Assembly: GCA_937896665.1 (NCBI GenBank)
Contig: CALBNS010000065.1
Coordinates: 1 to 64,000 of the forward strand
DNA: 64,000 nucleotides
Source: an uncultured Clostridia bacterium
GTDB taxonomy: Bacteria > Bacillota > Clostridia > Lachnospirales > Lachnospiraceae
Reading direction: 5' to 3'
Both the position numbers and the translations under genes were made by a program. Every line of letters begins with the position of its first letter. The stretch's first letter is position 1. This document shows, piece after piece, positions 1 to 9,233 of the stretch. The notes beneath the pieces were generated by a model that saw only the letters and a list, made by a program, of their open reading frames with translations, did no database searches and was not told the origin of the DNA.

Positions 1-1
1 A

Positions 2-103
2 GCAAACAGAATGGATGCTTTTGAAGTTATACCCAATTTTAAGCTATTCGGTACAGGATACTACGATATTCATCATCATCGGCTCTGTTTTAGAGGTAAA
101 TAA
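2..103 (+). CDS. 3' end of an unidentified gene (partial)
   Basis: An open frame enters from the left edge and stops with TAA at 101-103, giving a 33-residue C-terminal tail that ends IHHHRLCFRGK. There is too little sequence to identify a family. It is listed because no stop interrupts the frame from the window edge; it may equally be chance open frame. Confidence 0.3.
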   Translation, partial: ANRMDAFEVIPNFKLFGTGYYDIHHHRLCFRGK

Positions 104-165
104 AATACGTCAAAGCCAGTAAAATCAATAGATTTGGGCTTGACAGAATAGGAAGGTATATACAT

Positions 166-945
166 ATGCTTTATGAACGAATGCTAAATGAAAGCCAAAG
201 GCTAGAAAAAGAAATCAACTCACTAGAAGCCGAGATACATAAATTGCCGGAGGGTAAACTGATATGTTCTCGGAATAGAAAGTACTATAAGTGGTATCAA
301 AGCGATGGCACGAATCAAATCTATATTCCCAAAAAAGAACGCCATCTTGCGGAACAACTGGCCATAAAAAAATATCTTTCAGTTCAATTGAAGAATCTGC
401 TTCAGGAAAAAATGGCGGTTGACAGTTATTTGAAACATCATGACATCAATGCTAGTCAGGAAGAAGATGAACTCATTCACACACCCGGATACCAGGAACT
501 TATCGAACCATTATTCTCCCCAATATCTAAAGAACTTCTAGAATGGATGAATGCCCCATACGAAAAGCAGGAGAAATATCCAGAGCAGTTAATCCATAAA
601 ACCTATTCGGGTATTTCTGTAAGATCGAAATCAGAGTCCTTGATTGCTATGTTTTTGTATAAAAATAAAATTCCTTTCCGGTATGAATGTGCCTTGCGAT
701 TAGGTGAAGTTGTGTTTTTCCCAGACTTTACAATTCGCCATCCAAAAACAGGGGAGGTATTCTACTGGGAACATTTTGGTCTTATGGATAATCTAAACTA
801 CATTAGAAATGTAAATTCTAAACTTCAGTTATACACTTCAAATGGTATTATTCCAACAATTCAATTAATTACCACATATGAAACGAAAGAAAATCCACTT
901 AATTCAGAAATGGTAGAGAAGATTATAGAGTATTATTTTCTTTAG
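166..945 (+). CDS. PD-(D/E)XK nuclease-like hypothetical protein
   Basis: A 259-aa soluble protein of unknown role. Residues 8-95 are charged and probably coiled coil. The C-terminal half (about 150-259) has the layout of PD-(D/E)XK nuclease-fold proteins: RSKSE near 153-157, then a PDF motif (D187), then YWEHFG (E202), and a later K and LITTYE strand. These acidic residues could form the metal site; this is my reading of the motif, not a proven activity. Such proteins are common as single genes in Lachnospiraceae. It starts at ATG 166 after a GGAAGG ribosome site. It stands alone, ending before the valS leader. Whether it cuts nucleic acid is unknown. Confidence 0.6.
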   Translation: MLYERMLNESQRLEKEINSLEAEIHKLPEGKLICSRNRKYYKWYQSDGTNQIYIPKKERHLAEQLAIKKYLSVQLKNLLQEKMAVDSYLKHHDINASQEEDELIHTPGYQELIEPLFSPISKELLEWMNAPYEKQEKYPEQLIHKTYSGISVRSKSESLIAMFLYKNKIPFRYECALRLGEVVFFPDFTIRHPKTGEVFYWEHFGLMDNLNYIRNVNSKLQLYTSNGIIPTIQLITTYETKENPLNSEMVEKIIEYYFL

Positions 946-968
946 AAAGACAAAGAGGTTTAAACCTC

Positions 969-1000
969 TTGACAAATCTGGGCTTGCAAGTTAATATAAT
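969..1000 (+). promoter_or_regulatory. Promoter of the valS T-box leader
   Basis: TTGACA at 969-974 and TAATAT at 992-997 are separated by 17 bp; an overlapping TATAAT lies at 995-1000. It is placed just upstream of the T-box leader. An 18-bp perfect palindrome, AAGAGGTTTAAACCTCTT (953-970), overlaps the -35 edge; it may be the weak terminator of the preceding gene or a protein site. Confidence 0.6.
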
Positions 1001-1021
1001 TTTAGCTTATTATATAATTTA

Positions 1022-1272
1022 TATAAGATAAAGGTAGTGAGAAAGAGGAGTACGTATTATTTGCTTATCAGAGAGGACTGCTCACCGGCTGAAAGGTAGT
1101 CTGAAGTCAGAGATGCGGAAGGTAGCTTTTGAACTGGATGTCTGAACTTTTAGTAGGATGTCACGGAATGGTTCACGTTATAGAACTGATGAGATGTATA
1201 CACTTGTATATAATAAAGGTGGTACCGCGACGATTCGCCCTTTGTGTAATGATACGCAAAGGGTTTTTTTAT
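1022..1272 (+). promoter_or_regulatory. T-box riboswitch (valine), leader of valS
   Basis: A tRNA-sensing leader that lets transcription continue when uncharged tRNA-Val accumulates. The diagnostic T-box AAAGGTGGTACCGCGA lies at 1215-1230. It is followed by a terminator hairpin made by CCCTTTG (1238-1244) and CAAAGGG (1257-1263) with a T run at 1264-1270. Stem I contains the AGAGAG bulge near 1071. The likely specifier is GTC at 1106-1108 in the context GAAGTCAGA, a valine codon followed by the usual purine. That agrees with the downstream gene being valyl-tRNA synthetase, although valS lies over 600 bp beyond the terminator. Confidence 0.9.
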
Positions 1273-1273
1273 T

Positions 1274-1430
1274 GCTTTCGCGAACTCGCTAAGATGGGAG
1301 TGGGGATTCCTGGAATCTTGCTAGTGCGAATAGGGAAGATAGCTTTCGCGAACTTGCTAAGATGGGAGTGGGGATTCCTGGAATCTTGCTAGTGCGAATA
1401 GGGAAGATAGTTTTCGTGAACTTGCTTGCG
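1274..1430 (+). repeat. Tandem 68-bp repeat, two copies plus a partial third
   Basis: Copy 1 spans 1274-1341, copy 2 spans 1342-1409, and a degenerate third begins at 1410 and fades near 1430. The first two copies are nearly identical over 68 bp, each beginning GCTTTCGCGAACT. It sits between the T-box terminator and valS. Open frames through it on both strands look incidental. Confidence 0.85.
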
Positions 1431-1461
1431 TTTGGGTATGTGCCAAGGAAAATGAGTCTAT

Positions 1462-1520
1462 ATGCCCAAAATCCTCTTGAATTAAGAGAAAAAAGAGGAG
1501 ATTTTCTGGATTTTGGGCAT
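1462..1520. repeat. Inverted repeat (hairpin) in valS leader
   Basis: ATGCCCAAAATCC (1462-1474) is matched by its exact reverse complement GGATTTTGGGCAT (1508-1520), a 13-bp perfect stem with a 33-nt loop that itself contains TCTT/AAGAG complementarity. Variants of GCCCA/GGGCAT recur nearby (about 1542-1575 and 1648-1682), so this stretch is a cluster of related hairpins. Confidence 0.7.
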
Positions 1521-1695
1521 GGGACGGGAAAAGTCTTGTGGATGCCCATGAATTCAGTGAAACTGTGGGCATGGGAAGCACTTTTCTGATGTGTATGGAA
1601 AAACAAGCTTGAATTTTCCGGAAAATCAAAGAAAAGAGCAAGATTTTGGGCATTTTCCGAGTAAAAAGGGTCTGTATGCCCAGCAGAATCAGAAA

Positions 1696-1772
1696 ACCGG
1701 GGAAATTCCCGGGACAGAGCTGAGAAAAGCGGAAAGATCCAGTCCCAACCGGGGAAATTCCCGGGACAGAGC
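1696..1772 (+). repeat. 25-bp direct repeats with near-palindromic core
   Basis: Two exact copies of a 25-bp unit (1696-1720 and 1748-1772) start ACCGGGGAAATTCCCGGG and end ACAGAGC, with a 52-bp period. The core GGGGAAATTCCC is almost palindromic. No coding role is apparent; together with the preceding repeats it fills the valS leader to about 1800. Confidence 0.75.
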
Positions 1773-1905
1773 CGAGAAAAACGAGAAAAACCGGGATAAT
1801 ATTAAGATTTCCTTATTATTCTTTAAAGTCCACCACAAATCGAAGTTTTTTTAGTAATATAAGCAGGCACAGGGTTTTACTGCGTGCATAAACAAGGAGG
1901 AAACT

Positions 1906-4554
1906 ATGAAAAAGCAACTGGAAAAAACATACAATCCAAAAGAGATTGAACCAAAACTTTATGAAAAATGGTGTGAAAAGAAATATTTTCATGCTGAAGT
2001 TGATAGAAGCAAAAAGCCGTTTACGATTGTAATGCCGCCACCGAATATCACAGGTAAGTTACACATGGGACATGCGCTTGACAATACATTACAAGACATT
2101 TTGATCCGCTATAAGAGAATGCAGGGATACAATGCACTCTGGGTTCCGGGAACTGACCATGCGGCAATTTCAACAGAAGTAAAAGTAACAGAACAATTGA
2201 AAAAAGAAGGTATTGATAAGAAAGAGTTGGGTCGTGAAGGATTCCTTGCAAGAACTTGGGAATGGAAGGAAGAATACGGCGGAACGATTACATCACAGCT
2301 TAAGAAATTAGGTACATCTTGTGATTGGGACAGAGAACGTTTCACAATGGACGAAGGATGTTCTAAAGCAGTAGAAGAAGTATTCATCAAATTATATGAA
2401 CAAGGTTACATTTATAAGGGCCCACGTATCATTAACTGGTGTCCGGTATGTAAGACTTGTCTTTCTGATGCAGAAGTAGAGCACGAGGAACAGGCAGGAC
2501 ATTTTTGGCATATTAAATATCCAATCGTTGGAACAGACCGTTTCCTCGAGATTGCAACTACACGTCCTGAGACAATGCTTGGCGATACTGCGATTGCAGT
2601 TCACCCGGATGATGAAAGATATACGGACATCGTAGGAAAGATGGTATTACTCCCATTGGTAAATAAAGAAATTCCTATTGTTGCAGACAGCTATGTAGAC
2701 AAAGAATTTGGAACAGGTGCAGTTAAGATTACACCGGCGCATGACCCGAACGACTTTGAAGTTGGAAAGCGTCATAATCTTCCGGAAATCAACATTATGA
2801 ATGATGATGCGACGATCAACGAGCTTGGTGGAAAATATGCAGGCATGGACCGTTATGAAGCAAGAAAAGCAATTGTAGCGGACTTAGAAGAACAAGGATA
2901 TTTAGTAAAAATCGAAGACCATACACACAATGTAGGTACACATGACCGTTGTAAAACAACAGTAGAACCATTGATCAAACAGCAATGGTTTGTAAAAATG
3001 GAAGAACTTGCAAAACCGGCAATTAATGCAATTAAAACGGGAAAATTAAAATTTGTTCCAGAACGTTTTGACAAGATTTATTTACACTGGTTAGAAAATA
3101 TCCGTGACTGGTGTATTTCCAGACAGATCTGGTGGGGACATAGAATTCCGGCTTATTACTGTGATGAGTGTGGCGAGTTCGTAGTAGCAAGAGAGATGCC
3201 AGAGGTATGTCCACATTGTGGATGTACACACTTTACACAGGACGAGGATACACTTGATACATGGTTCAGCTCTGCGTTATGGCCATTCTCAACACTTGGT
3301 TGGCCGGAAAAGACAGAAGAATTAGATTATTTCTACCCGACAGACGTATTAGTAACAGGGTATGACATCATCTTCTTCTGGGTTATCCGTATGGTGTTCT
3401 CAGCATATGAACACACAGGAAATGCACCATTTAATACAGTATTTATTCATGGACTTGTTCGTGATTCACAGGGACGTAAGATGAGTAAGTCATTAGGAAA
3501 TGGTATCGATCCGCTTGAAATTATCGACCAGTATGGTGCAGATGCACTTCGTATGACACTTGTTACAGGAAATGCTCCTGGAAATGATATGCGTTTCTAT
3601 GATGAAAGAGTAGAAGCAAACAGAAACTTTGCAAATAAGGTATGGAATGCTTCTCGTTTCATTATGATGAACATGGAAGGAAAAGAAATTACAGTGCCGG
3701 ATGCAGATGATTTGACTCCGGTAGATAAATGGGTATTATCAAAGGTAAATACACTTGCAAAAGATGTAACCGAGAACATGGATAAATTTGAACTTGGTAT
3801 TGCTTTACAGAAGGTATATGACTTTATCTGGGATGAATTCTGCGACTGGTACATTGAGCTTGCAAAATATCGTATTTATCATGCAGACGAGGATGCAAAG
3901 GCTGCCAATGCAGCACTTTGGACATTAAAAACGGTTCTTGCAAATGGACTGAAATTACTTCACCCATTTATGCCGTTTGTCTCAGAAGAGATTTACGGTG
4001 TATTAGTGCCGGAAGAAGAATCACTGATGATTTCTACATGGCCGGAATATAAAGAAGAATGGAATTTTGCGCAGGATGAAAATATTGTAGAGCATATGAA
4101 AGAAATCATTCGTGGAGTTCGTAATATCCGTGCAGAGATGAATGTTGTACCAAGCAGAAAAGCGGGAGTCTTTATTGTGTGTGAGAGCGAAGAACTTTGT
4201 GCAGGATTTGCAAGTGTTACACGTTCAGCAGCACCTCTTATGAGTGCAAATGAGATTGTTATTCAGAAGACAAAAGAAGGAATTGCAGAGGATGCAGTTT
4301 CTGTAGTAGTTACTGATGCAGTGGTATATCTTCCATTGGCAGAGTTGGTAGACTTTGAACAGGAAATTGAACGTCTCACAAAAGAGGAAGCAAGACTTGA
4401 AAAAGAACTTGCCCGTGTAAATGGTATGCTCAGCAATGAAAGATTTATCAGCAAAGCACCTGAAGCAAAAATTAACGAAGAAAAAGAGAAGTTGGAAAAA
4501 TATACACAGATGATGGAACAGGTAAAAGAGAGACTTGCTGCTTTAAGAAAATAA
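1906..4554 (+). CDS. valS: Valyl-tRNA synthetase
   Basis: Class Ia aminoacyl-tRNA synthetase that charges tRNA-Val with valine in the cytoplasm and edits mischarged threonine. At 882 aa it has the normal bacterial length. PPNITGKLHMGHAL near residue 45 carries the HIGH-type motif (HMGH); GRKMSKSLGNG near 525 is the KMSKS loop; the CP1 editing domain lies between (TTRPETMLGDTA near 217). The anticodon-binding domain and a C-terminal coiled coil (about 810-880) follow. The start is ATG 1906 behind AAGGAGGAAACT. Expression is expected to be controlled by the valine T-box upstream. An LtaS-family gene follows after 34 bp and is probably co-transcribed. Confidence 0.97.
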   Translation: MKKQLEKTYNPKEIEPKLYEKWCEKKYFHAEVDRSKKPFTIVMPPPNITGKLHMGHALDNTLQDILIRYKRMQGYNALWVPGTDHAAISTEVKVTEQLKKEGIDKKELGREGFLARTWEWKEEYGGTITSQLKKLGTSCDWDRERFTMDEGCSKAVEEVFIKLYEQGYIYKGPRIINWCPVCKTCLSDAEVEHEEQAGHFWHIKYPIVGTDRFLEIATTRPETMLGDTAIAVHPDDERYTDIVGKMVLLPLVNKEIPIVADSYVDKEFGTGAVKITPAHDPNDFEVGKRHNLPEINIMNDDATINELGGKYAGMDRYEARKAIVADLEEQGYLVKIEDHTHNVGTHDRCKTTVEPLIKQQWFVKMEELAKPAINAIKTGKLKFVPERFDKIYLHWLENIRDWCISRQIWWGHRIPAYYCDECGEFVVAREMPEVCPHCGCTHFTQDEDTLDTWFSSALWPFSTLGWPEKTEELDYFYPTDVLVTGYDIIFFWVIRMVFSAYEHTGNAPFNTVFIHGLVRDSQGRKMSKSLGNGIDPLEIIDQYGADALRMTLVTGNAPGNDMRFYDERVEANRNFANKVWNASRFIMMNMEGKEITVPDADDLTPVDKWVLSKVNTLAKDVTENMDKFELGIALQKVYDFIWDEFCDWYIELAKYRIYHADEDAKAANAALWTLKTVLANGLKLLHPFMPFVSEEIYGVLVPEEESLMISTWPEYKEEWNFAQDENIVEHMKEIIRGVRNIRAEMNVVPSRKAGVFIVCESEELCAGFASVTRSAAPLMSANEIVIQKTKEGIAEDAVSVVVTDAVVYLPLAELVDFEQEIERLTKEEARLEKELARVNGMLSNERFISKAPEAKINEEKEKLEKYTQMMEQVKERLAALRK

Positions 4555-4588
4555 AGCAGCAAGACTTTAAGGAGAGGTTAGGGAAGAT

Positions 4589-6772
4589 ATGAAAAGTATC
4601 CACATCAGCGGACAAAGTATCAAAGATTATAGAGAACGTAAGAAGTTAAAAAGAGCAGAACTTTTGGAAAAACGTAGAAACAGCGAAATGTATAAAAAGC
4701 TGCAGCCGGTGTATCAGGTGATGAATCGCATTTCTCTTCTATTGCATGTGTTGCTGGCAGCAGGAATCAATCTTGTCATCGAGGCTTTCTCCAGACATTC
4801 TCTGGGACAAGCATGGGAATATATGGTTCAGTCTCCATGGACATTTTTGTATAATACTTATGTAATCTTTATTACATTATTATTCGTTTATTTGATAAAA
4901 AGGCGTGTGTTTGCAAGAATTTTAATTAGTGTCCTATGGCTGGCACTTGGATTTGCAAATGGATATATGCTGTCTGTAAGGGTAACACCGTTTAATGCGC
5001 AGGACTTGAAAGTGGCAGGAGATGCAGTCACGCTGATCGACAAATATTTTACAGGTTTGGAAGGCATCACATTGATTGTCGGAATTGTAGCGGTAATATG
5101 CGGGGTGATTTTTATATGGCGTTACGGTGGCAGATATGAAGGGAAAATGCATCGTGTCATTGTAATCGCTACGGTTATCGTAACATTTGGAAGCATTGGG
5201 GTAGTGACAGATTATGCAATTAAAGAAAGAGTACTTTCGAATTATTTTGGAAATATTGCTTTTGCCTATCAAGACTACGGATTTCCATATTGCTTTAGTG
5301 CAAGCCTTTTTAATACAGGAATATCACAGCCAAGTAATTATTCGGAAGATGCGATAAAAAAAATCAGCCATAATGGTGCAATCACAGAAAATATAACAGG
5401 CAGAACCGAAATGCCGAATATTATTTTTATCCAATTGGAATCGTTCTTTGATACCAATGAAGCGGAGTTTTTCACAACATCACAGGATCCAATTCCAAAT
5501 TTCAGGAAAATTATGGAGAATTATTCCAGTGGATATTTCAAAGTTCCTTCTATTGGAGCAGGAACTGCCAATACGGAGTTTGAAGTGCTGACGGGAATGA
5601 ATCTCCGTTACTTTGGACCGGGAGAATATCCTTATAAAACAGTCTTGAAATATCAGGAAACAGAAAGTGCGGCGACAGCCCTGAAAGAATTTGGCTACGG
5701 TGCACATGCACTACATAATAACGGTGGGAACTTCTACAGTCGTGCAGATGTATTTAATAATATTGGATTTGACAGCTATACGAGTAAGGAATTCATGAAC
5801 ATTCTGCAGTTTACAGAGAAAGGCTGGTCAAAAGATGATATTCTTCTGGAACATATTTTGAATGCAATGGATTCTACTGAACAGCAGGATTTTGTGTTTG
5901 GAATTACGGTACAGGGACATGGAGAGTATCCGGAGGAACCAATACTAGTAAATCCGAGAATAAAAGTTCTTGGTATAGAAGACGAAGGACGCACAAACGC
6001 ATGGGAATATTATGTAAATCAACTATATGAAACAGATAAGTTTGTTGGTGATCTGATTGGAGCGCTTGAACAACGTGGAGAACCTACGGTACTTGTATTG
6101 TATGGTGACCACCTGCCTACTATGGGATTAGAGGCGAAGGATTTGAAAAACAGATATTTATACAACACAAACTATGTGATTTGGGATAATATTGGTTTTG
6201 AGAAGAAAGACAGAAATATTCCGTCATATCAGATTATGGCTGAAGTATTTGAAAGACTCGATATTCATTCGGGAACGATTTTCAATTATCATCAAGAGAG
6301 AAGAAAAACGAAAAACTATCTGCAGGATTTGGAATTGCTTCAATATGACATTCTTTATGGAAAACAGTATGTGTATGAGGGGAGAGACAACAATCTATTT
6401 GATGATGGTGAAATGCAGATGGGAATTCTTGATGTAATACTGGAAGATTTAGTACATAATCCGAATGATACTTATAGTCTGTATGGTGATAATTTCACAG
6501 CATACAGCCGGGTATTCATTAATGGGGAAAAACAGCAGAGTACATTCTTAAATAATAAAAGAATCGATCTGCTTGAGAGCCAAGTGCAGGAAGGCGACAT
6601 CATTGAGGTTAGTCAGGTTGGCTCTAGCAACCGCATTTTCAGGACATCTAAAGCCTATATTTATCAAGAAGGTCAATTGACAGAGGCGCCGGAGGACTAT
6701 GAAAAAGCTGCTGACGAGGCTTCTACTGATACCACGACACAGGAAGATTCGCAAGGGGGAACGCAAGAATAG
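4589..6772 (+). CDS. LtaS-family membrane sulfatase (lipoteichoic acid synthase-like)
   Basis: A polytopic membrane enzyme with an external sulfatase-fold domain. The family transfers glycerol phosphate (or other phospho-groups) onto envelope glycolipids. After a basic cytosolic start there are about five membrane segments between residues 45 and 215, then the catalytic domain from about 275. Visible motifs are NIIFIQLESF (metal-binding E), GAGTANTEFE (the catalytic threonine), and VLYGDHLPTMG (metal-binding D and H). At 727 aa it is longer than LtaS (about 650) because of a C-terminal extension after 600 that ends in an acidic, Thr-rich tail. The ribosome site AAGGAGAGG precedes ATG 4589. 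The exact substrate cannot be told from sequence. Confidence 0.88.
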   Translation: MKSIHISGQSIKDYRERKKLKRAELLEKRRNSEMYKKLQPVYQVMNRISLLLHVLLAAGINLVIEAFSRHSLGQAWEYMVQSPWTFLYNTYVIFITLLFVYLIKRRVFARILISVLWLALGFANGYMLSVRVTPFNAQDLKVAGDAVTLIDKYFTGLEGITLIVGIVAVICGVIFIWRYGGRYEGKMHRVIVIATVIVTFGSIGVVTDYAIKERVLSNYFGNIAFAYQDYGFPYCFSASLFNTGISQPSNYSEDAIKKISHNGAITENITGRTEMPNIIFIQLESFFDTNEAEFFTTSQDPIPNFRKIMENYSSGYFKVPSIGAGTANTEFEVLTGMNLRYFGPGEYPYKTVLKYQETESAATALKEFGYGAHALHNNGGNFYSRADVFNNIGFDSYTSKEFMNILQFTEKGWSKDDILLEHILNAMDSTEQQDFVFGITVQGHGEYPEEPILVNPRIKVLGIEDEGRTNAWEYYVNQLYETDKFVGDLIGALEQRGEPTVLVLYGDHLPTMGLEAKDLKNRYLYNTNYVIWDNIGFEKKDRNIPSYQIMAEVFERLDIHSGTIFNYHQERRKTKNYLQDLELLQYDILYGKQYVYEGRDNNLFDDGEMQMGILDVILEDLVHNPNDTYSLYGDNFTAYSRVFINGEKQQSTFLNNKRIDLLESQVQEGDIIEVSQVGSSNRIFRTSKAYIYQEGQLTEAPEDYEKAADEASTDTTTQEDSQGGTQE

Positions 6773-6899
6773 AAGTGGTACAAATGTAGAGAAATCTCGA
6801 ATTGTGCGTACGAAAATCAAAAAATCATAAGGAAACAGGTTGCATTTTTAAAGGCGAATGCTTATGATGTAAGAGCAAATAATGGGGAGTGGAAAAGAA

Positions 6900-7031
6900 A
6901 TGCTGAATTTTGAAGAAGAGTTAAAAAAATTCAAACCTAGTTTAGAGGTAGAAGACATAGAGGAAGCTGTTTATCAGGAAGATTTGACGGATATCACAGA
7001 TATTTTGCGTGAAGTAATGCAGCAGAAGTAG
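6900..7031 (+). CDS. Small acidic protein upstream of the TPR gene
   Basis: A 43-aa ORF, MLNFEEELKKFKPSLEVEDI..., rich in Glu/Asp and predicted helical. GGGGAG at 6884-6889 is a suitable ribosome site for ATG 6900; an in-frame ATG at 6882 is possible but lacks one. It ends 24 bp before the GTG of the TPR protein, which suggests translation as a pair. Function unknown. Confidence 0.55.
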   Translation: MLNFEEELKKFKPSLEVEDIEEAVYQEDLTDITDILREVMQQK

Positions 7032-7055
7032 AAAAGAAAGAATTGGTGAAGTTAA

Positions 7056-8369
7056 GTGGAGTATACAAAGAGATTTCTATATCAATCCAATCAGTGGTAT
7101 AATGACGGATTGAAAAAAGCGAATATACACGATTTATCTGGTGCAATCATTTCTTTAAAAAAGAGTCTTCAATATAACCGTGATAATATTGCGGCGCGAA
7201 ATCTGCTTGGATTAGTGTATTATGGAAGAGGAGAAGTTGCGGAGGCACTCGTGGAATGGATTATCAGCAAGAATATGAAGTCACACGAGAATATTGCGAA
7301 TTATTATATTAAGAAAGTGCAGGAGACTCCTTCTGAACTGGAGATGATTGATCAGGCAATACGCAAATTTAATCAATGTCTGACATATTGCCAGCAGGAG
7401 GGTGAAGATTTAGCAGTCATTCAGTTAAAAAAAGTGGTTGCTGCTCATCCAACTTTCTTGAAGGCATACCAGCTTCTTGCACTGCTGTATCTACAAACCG
7501 AGCAATATGCCAAAGCAAGGCAGGTGCTAAGAAAAGCGCACCGGATAGATACAACGAATGAGTTTACACTCAGATATATGCATGAATTGACATCGTTGCA
7601 TAAAAAGAGAAGGGAAAGCCTAAAGGAGAATAAAGAACAGTCAGTCAGCTATAATCTCGGAAACGAGACCATTATTCAGCCGATATCAGCGACATTGAAG
7701 GATAATGCAATGCTTCTGACGTTTCTGAATATTGTTATTGGTATTTTTGTAGGGGCTGCAGTAGTATGGTTCCTAATCGTTCCGGCAGTGCATTCGAATC
7801 AAGCTGTAAAAACGAATAAGGACATTATCGCATACAGCGATCAGCTTGCATCAAAGAAAAATGAAATTCGTATTCTGGAAAACGAATTGGCAGAATATCG
7901 TGCTACGAACGAGGAAACTGTAGCGGCAAAACAAAAGGCAGAGAGCACACAGGCAGCTTATGATGCATTGATTGCTGTTATGGCAAGTTATGCTACACCA
8001 AATTATGATGTGGCACAGATGGTAGAATCGCTGTTAGCGTTGAATACGGAACCGTTCGGAACGGTGGCCACAGAACAATATAATGCTATAAAAGCAGATG
8101 TTTTTGGAAAACAATGCGAGAAATTATATAAGTCTGCACAGGCAAGCAACCGTGCAGCGAATTATAAAACAGCAATTGAAGCTCTGGAGCAGGTCATTCG
8201 CATGGATGAAAAGTATGAGGATGGACAAGCATTGCTTCTGCTTGCAAATGTATATAACGGAAATGGTGATGGTGAAAAAGCACAAGAGACATACAATCGT
8301 ATTATTGAGCTGTTCCCTGAACAGGATGTTGCAAAAGAGGCCGTTGCTGCGTTGAATTCAAGTACATAG
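7056..8369 (+). CDS. TPR-repeat membrane protein
   Basis: A 437-aa protein starting with GTG. Residues about 1-190 contain tetratricopeptide-like helical pairs (for example GAIISLKKSLQYNRDN and AYQLLALLYLQTEQYAKAR). One membrane segment lies near 222-248 (IVIGIFVGAAVVWFLIV), followed by a coiled coil (about 258-300) and a C-terminal region with two more TPR-like units ending at 437. The topology suggests a cytoplasmic N-terminal scaffold and an outside C-terminal scaffold. TPR domains hold protein complexes together; the partner is unknown. A terminator follows, so it is probably transcribed separately from spoIIA. Confidence 0.75.
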   Translation: MEYTKRFLYQSNQWYNDGLKKANIHDLSGAIISLKKSLQYNRDNIAARNLLGLVYYGRGEVAEALVEWIISKNMKSHENIANYYIKKVQETPSELEMIDQAIRKFNQCLTYCQQEGEDLAVIQLKKVVAAHPTFLKAYQLLALLYLQTEQYAKARQVLRKAHRIDTTNEFTLRYMHELTSLHKKRRESLKENKEQSVSYNLGNETIIQPISATLKDNAMLLTFLNIVIGIFVGAAVVWFLIVPAVHSNQAVKTNKDIIAYSDQLASKKNEIRILENELAEYRATNEETVAAKQKAESTQAAYDALIAVMASYATPNYDVAQMVESLLALNTEPFGTVATEQYNAIKADVFGKQCEKLYKSAQASNRAANYKTAIEALEQVIRMDEKYEDGQALLLLANVYNGNGDGEKAQETYNRIIELFPEQDVAKEAVAALNSST

Positions 8370-8397
8370 GAAAATTGAGAATAAAGATACGAGAGAT

Positions 8398-8436
8398 AAA
8401 GGATATGTGATTGGAAAATTGCATATCCTTTTATAA
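8398..8436 (+). terminator. Terminator between TPR gene and spoIIA
   Basis: AAAGGATATG (8398-8407) pairs with CATATCCTTT (8422-8431), a 10-bp perfect stem with a 14-nt loop, followed by a short T-rich tail (TTTTATA). Confidence 0.6.
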
Positions 8437-8466
8437 TGGAAAAAATGAAAGATGGAGGGGAATGAG

Positions 8467-8781
8467 ATGAAGTACCAGGTACAGGAAAATTGTCTTACTA
8501 TTTTTTTGCCACGTGAAATTGACCATCACAATGCAGATGAAATCCGCAAAAAGTCTGACCGGCTGATTGAAAAAAATCATATCAAATGTGTTATTTTCGA
8601 TTTCGCACAGACAAATTTCATGGATAGTTCCGGAATTGGAGTAATTATGGGAAGGTATAAAATGATTTATCTGCTTGGGGGAGAAGTGTGGGCAGTTCAT
8701 GCGAATGAGAGAATGAAAAAGATTTTAACAATGTCAGGTGTAACTAAGATTATTCAGATATATGAGGAGGAAGAACAATGA
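8467..8781 (+). CDS. spoIIAA: Anti-sigma F factor antagonist SpoIIAA
   Basis: A STAS-domain switch protein of the forespore. Unphosphorylated SpoIIAA binds SpoIIAB and frees sigma F; SpoIIAB inactivates it by serine phosphorylation. The protein is 104 aa. The phosphorylation site is in FMDSSGIGVIMG (about residues 56-67), with the conserved DSSG. I chose ATG 8467 (MKYQVQ...) because GGAGGGG lies 7-13 bases before it; an in-frame ATG at 8452 sits on top of that site. The stop overlaps the start of spoIIAB (ATGA), indicating translational coupling. Confidence 0.95.
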   Translation: MKYQVQENCLTIFLPREIDHHNADEIRKKSDRLIEKNHIKCVIFDFAQTNFMDSSGIGVIMGRYKMIYLLGGEVWAVHANERMKKILTMSGVTKIIQIYEEEEQ

Positions 8782-9233
8782 AAAATACGAATGAAATGGA
8801 ATTAATCTTTGACAGTTTATCGGCGAATGAGAGCTTTGCAAGGGTGACTGTGGCAGCCTTTTTGACACAGCTGAACCCGACATTAGAGGAAGTGGCGGAT
8901 GTAAAGACAGCAATTTCGGAGGCTGTGACGAATGCAATTATTCATGGATATGAAAACGAGGTGCAGAAAATCTGGCTTCGATGCCGGGTTGAGAAACAGA
9001 CAATATACATAGAAGTAGAAGACAAAGGAAAGGGAATTGAGGATGTCGGGAAAGCAATGGAGCCTCTTTTCACAACAAAGCCGGAAATCGAGCGCTCCGG
9101 CATGGGCTTCTCCTTTATGGAGGCTTTTATGGATAAAGTTAATGTTGAGTCTTCACTAGGAAATGGGACGGTGGTGAGGATGCAGAAAACAATAGGAAAA
9201 GGGCGTGAACCATGGAACACACAATTGCTTTAA
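8778..9233 (+). CDS. spoIIAB: Anti-sigma F factor / serine kinase SpoIIAB
   Basis: A GHKL-fold kinase that holds sigma F inactive and phosphorylates SpoIIAA. At 151 aa it has the usual length. The ATP-binding N box is SEAVTNAIIHGYEN (about 46-59); the G1 box is VEDKGKGIED (about 87-96); the GMGFSFMEAFMD segment is the G2-like box. The gene overlaps spoIIAA by 4 bp and sigF by 22 bp, the usual tightly coupled spoIIA order. Confidence 0.95.
   Translation: MKNTNEMELIFDSLSANESFARVTVAAFLTQLNPTLEEVADVKTAISEAVTNAIIHGYENEVQKIWLRCRVEKQTIYIEVEDKGKGIEDVGKAMEPLFTTKPEIERSGMGFSFMEAFMDKVNVESSLGNGTVVRMQKTIGKGREPWNTQLL

Noticed and set aside
1274..1409. CRISPR array
   Set aside because: Only two adjacent 68-bp units without spacers and no cas genes; it is a simple tandem duplication.
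1129..1854. Open frames on both strands through the valS leader
   Set aside because: They follow the tandem and inverted repeats, overlap the T-box, have low-complexity translations and lack ribosome sites.
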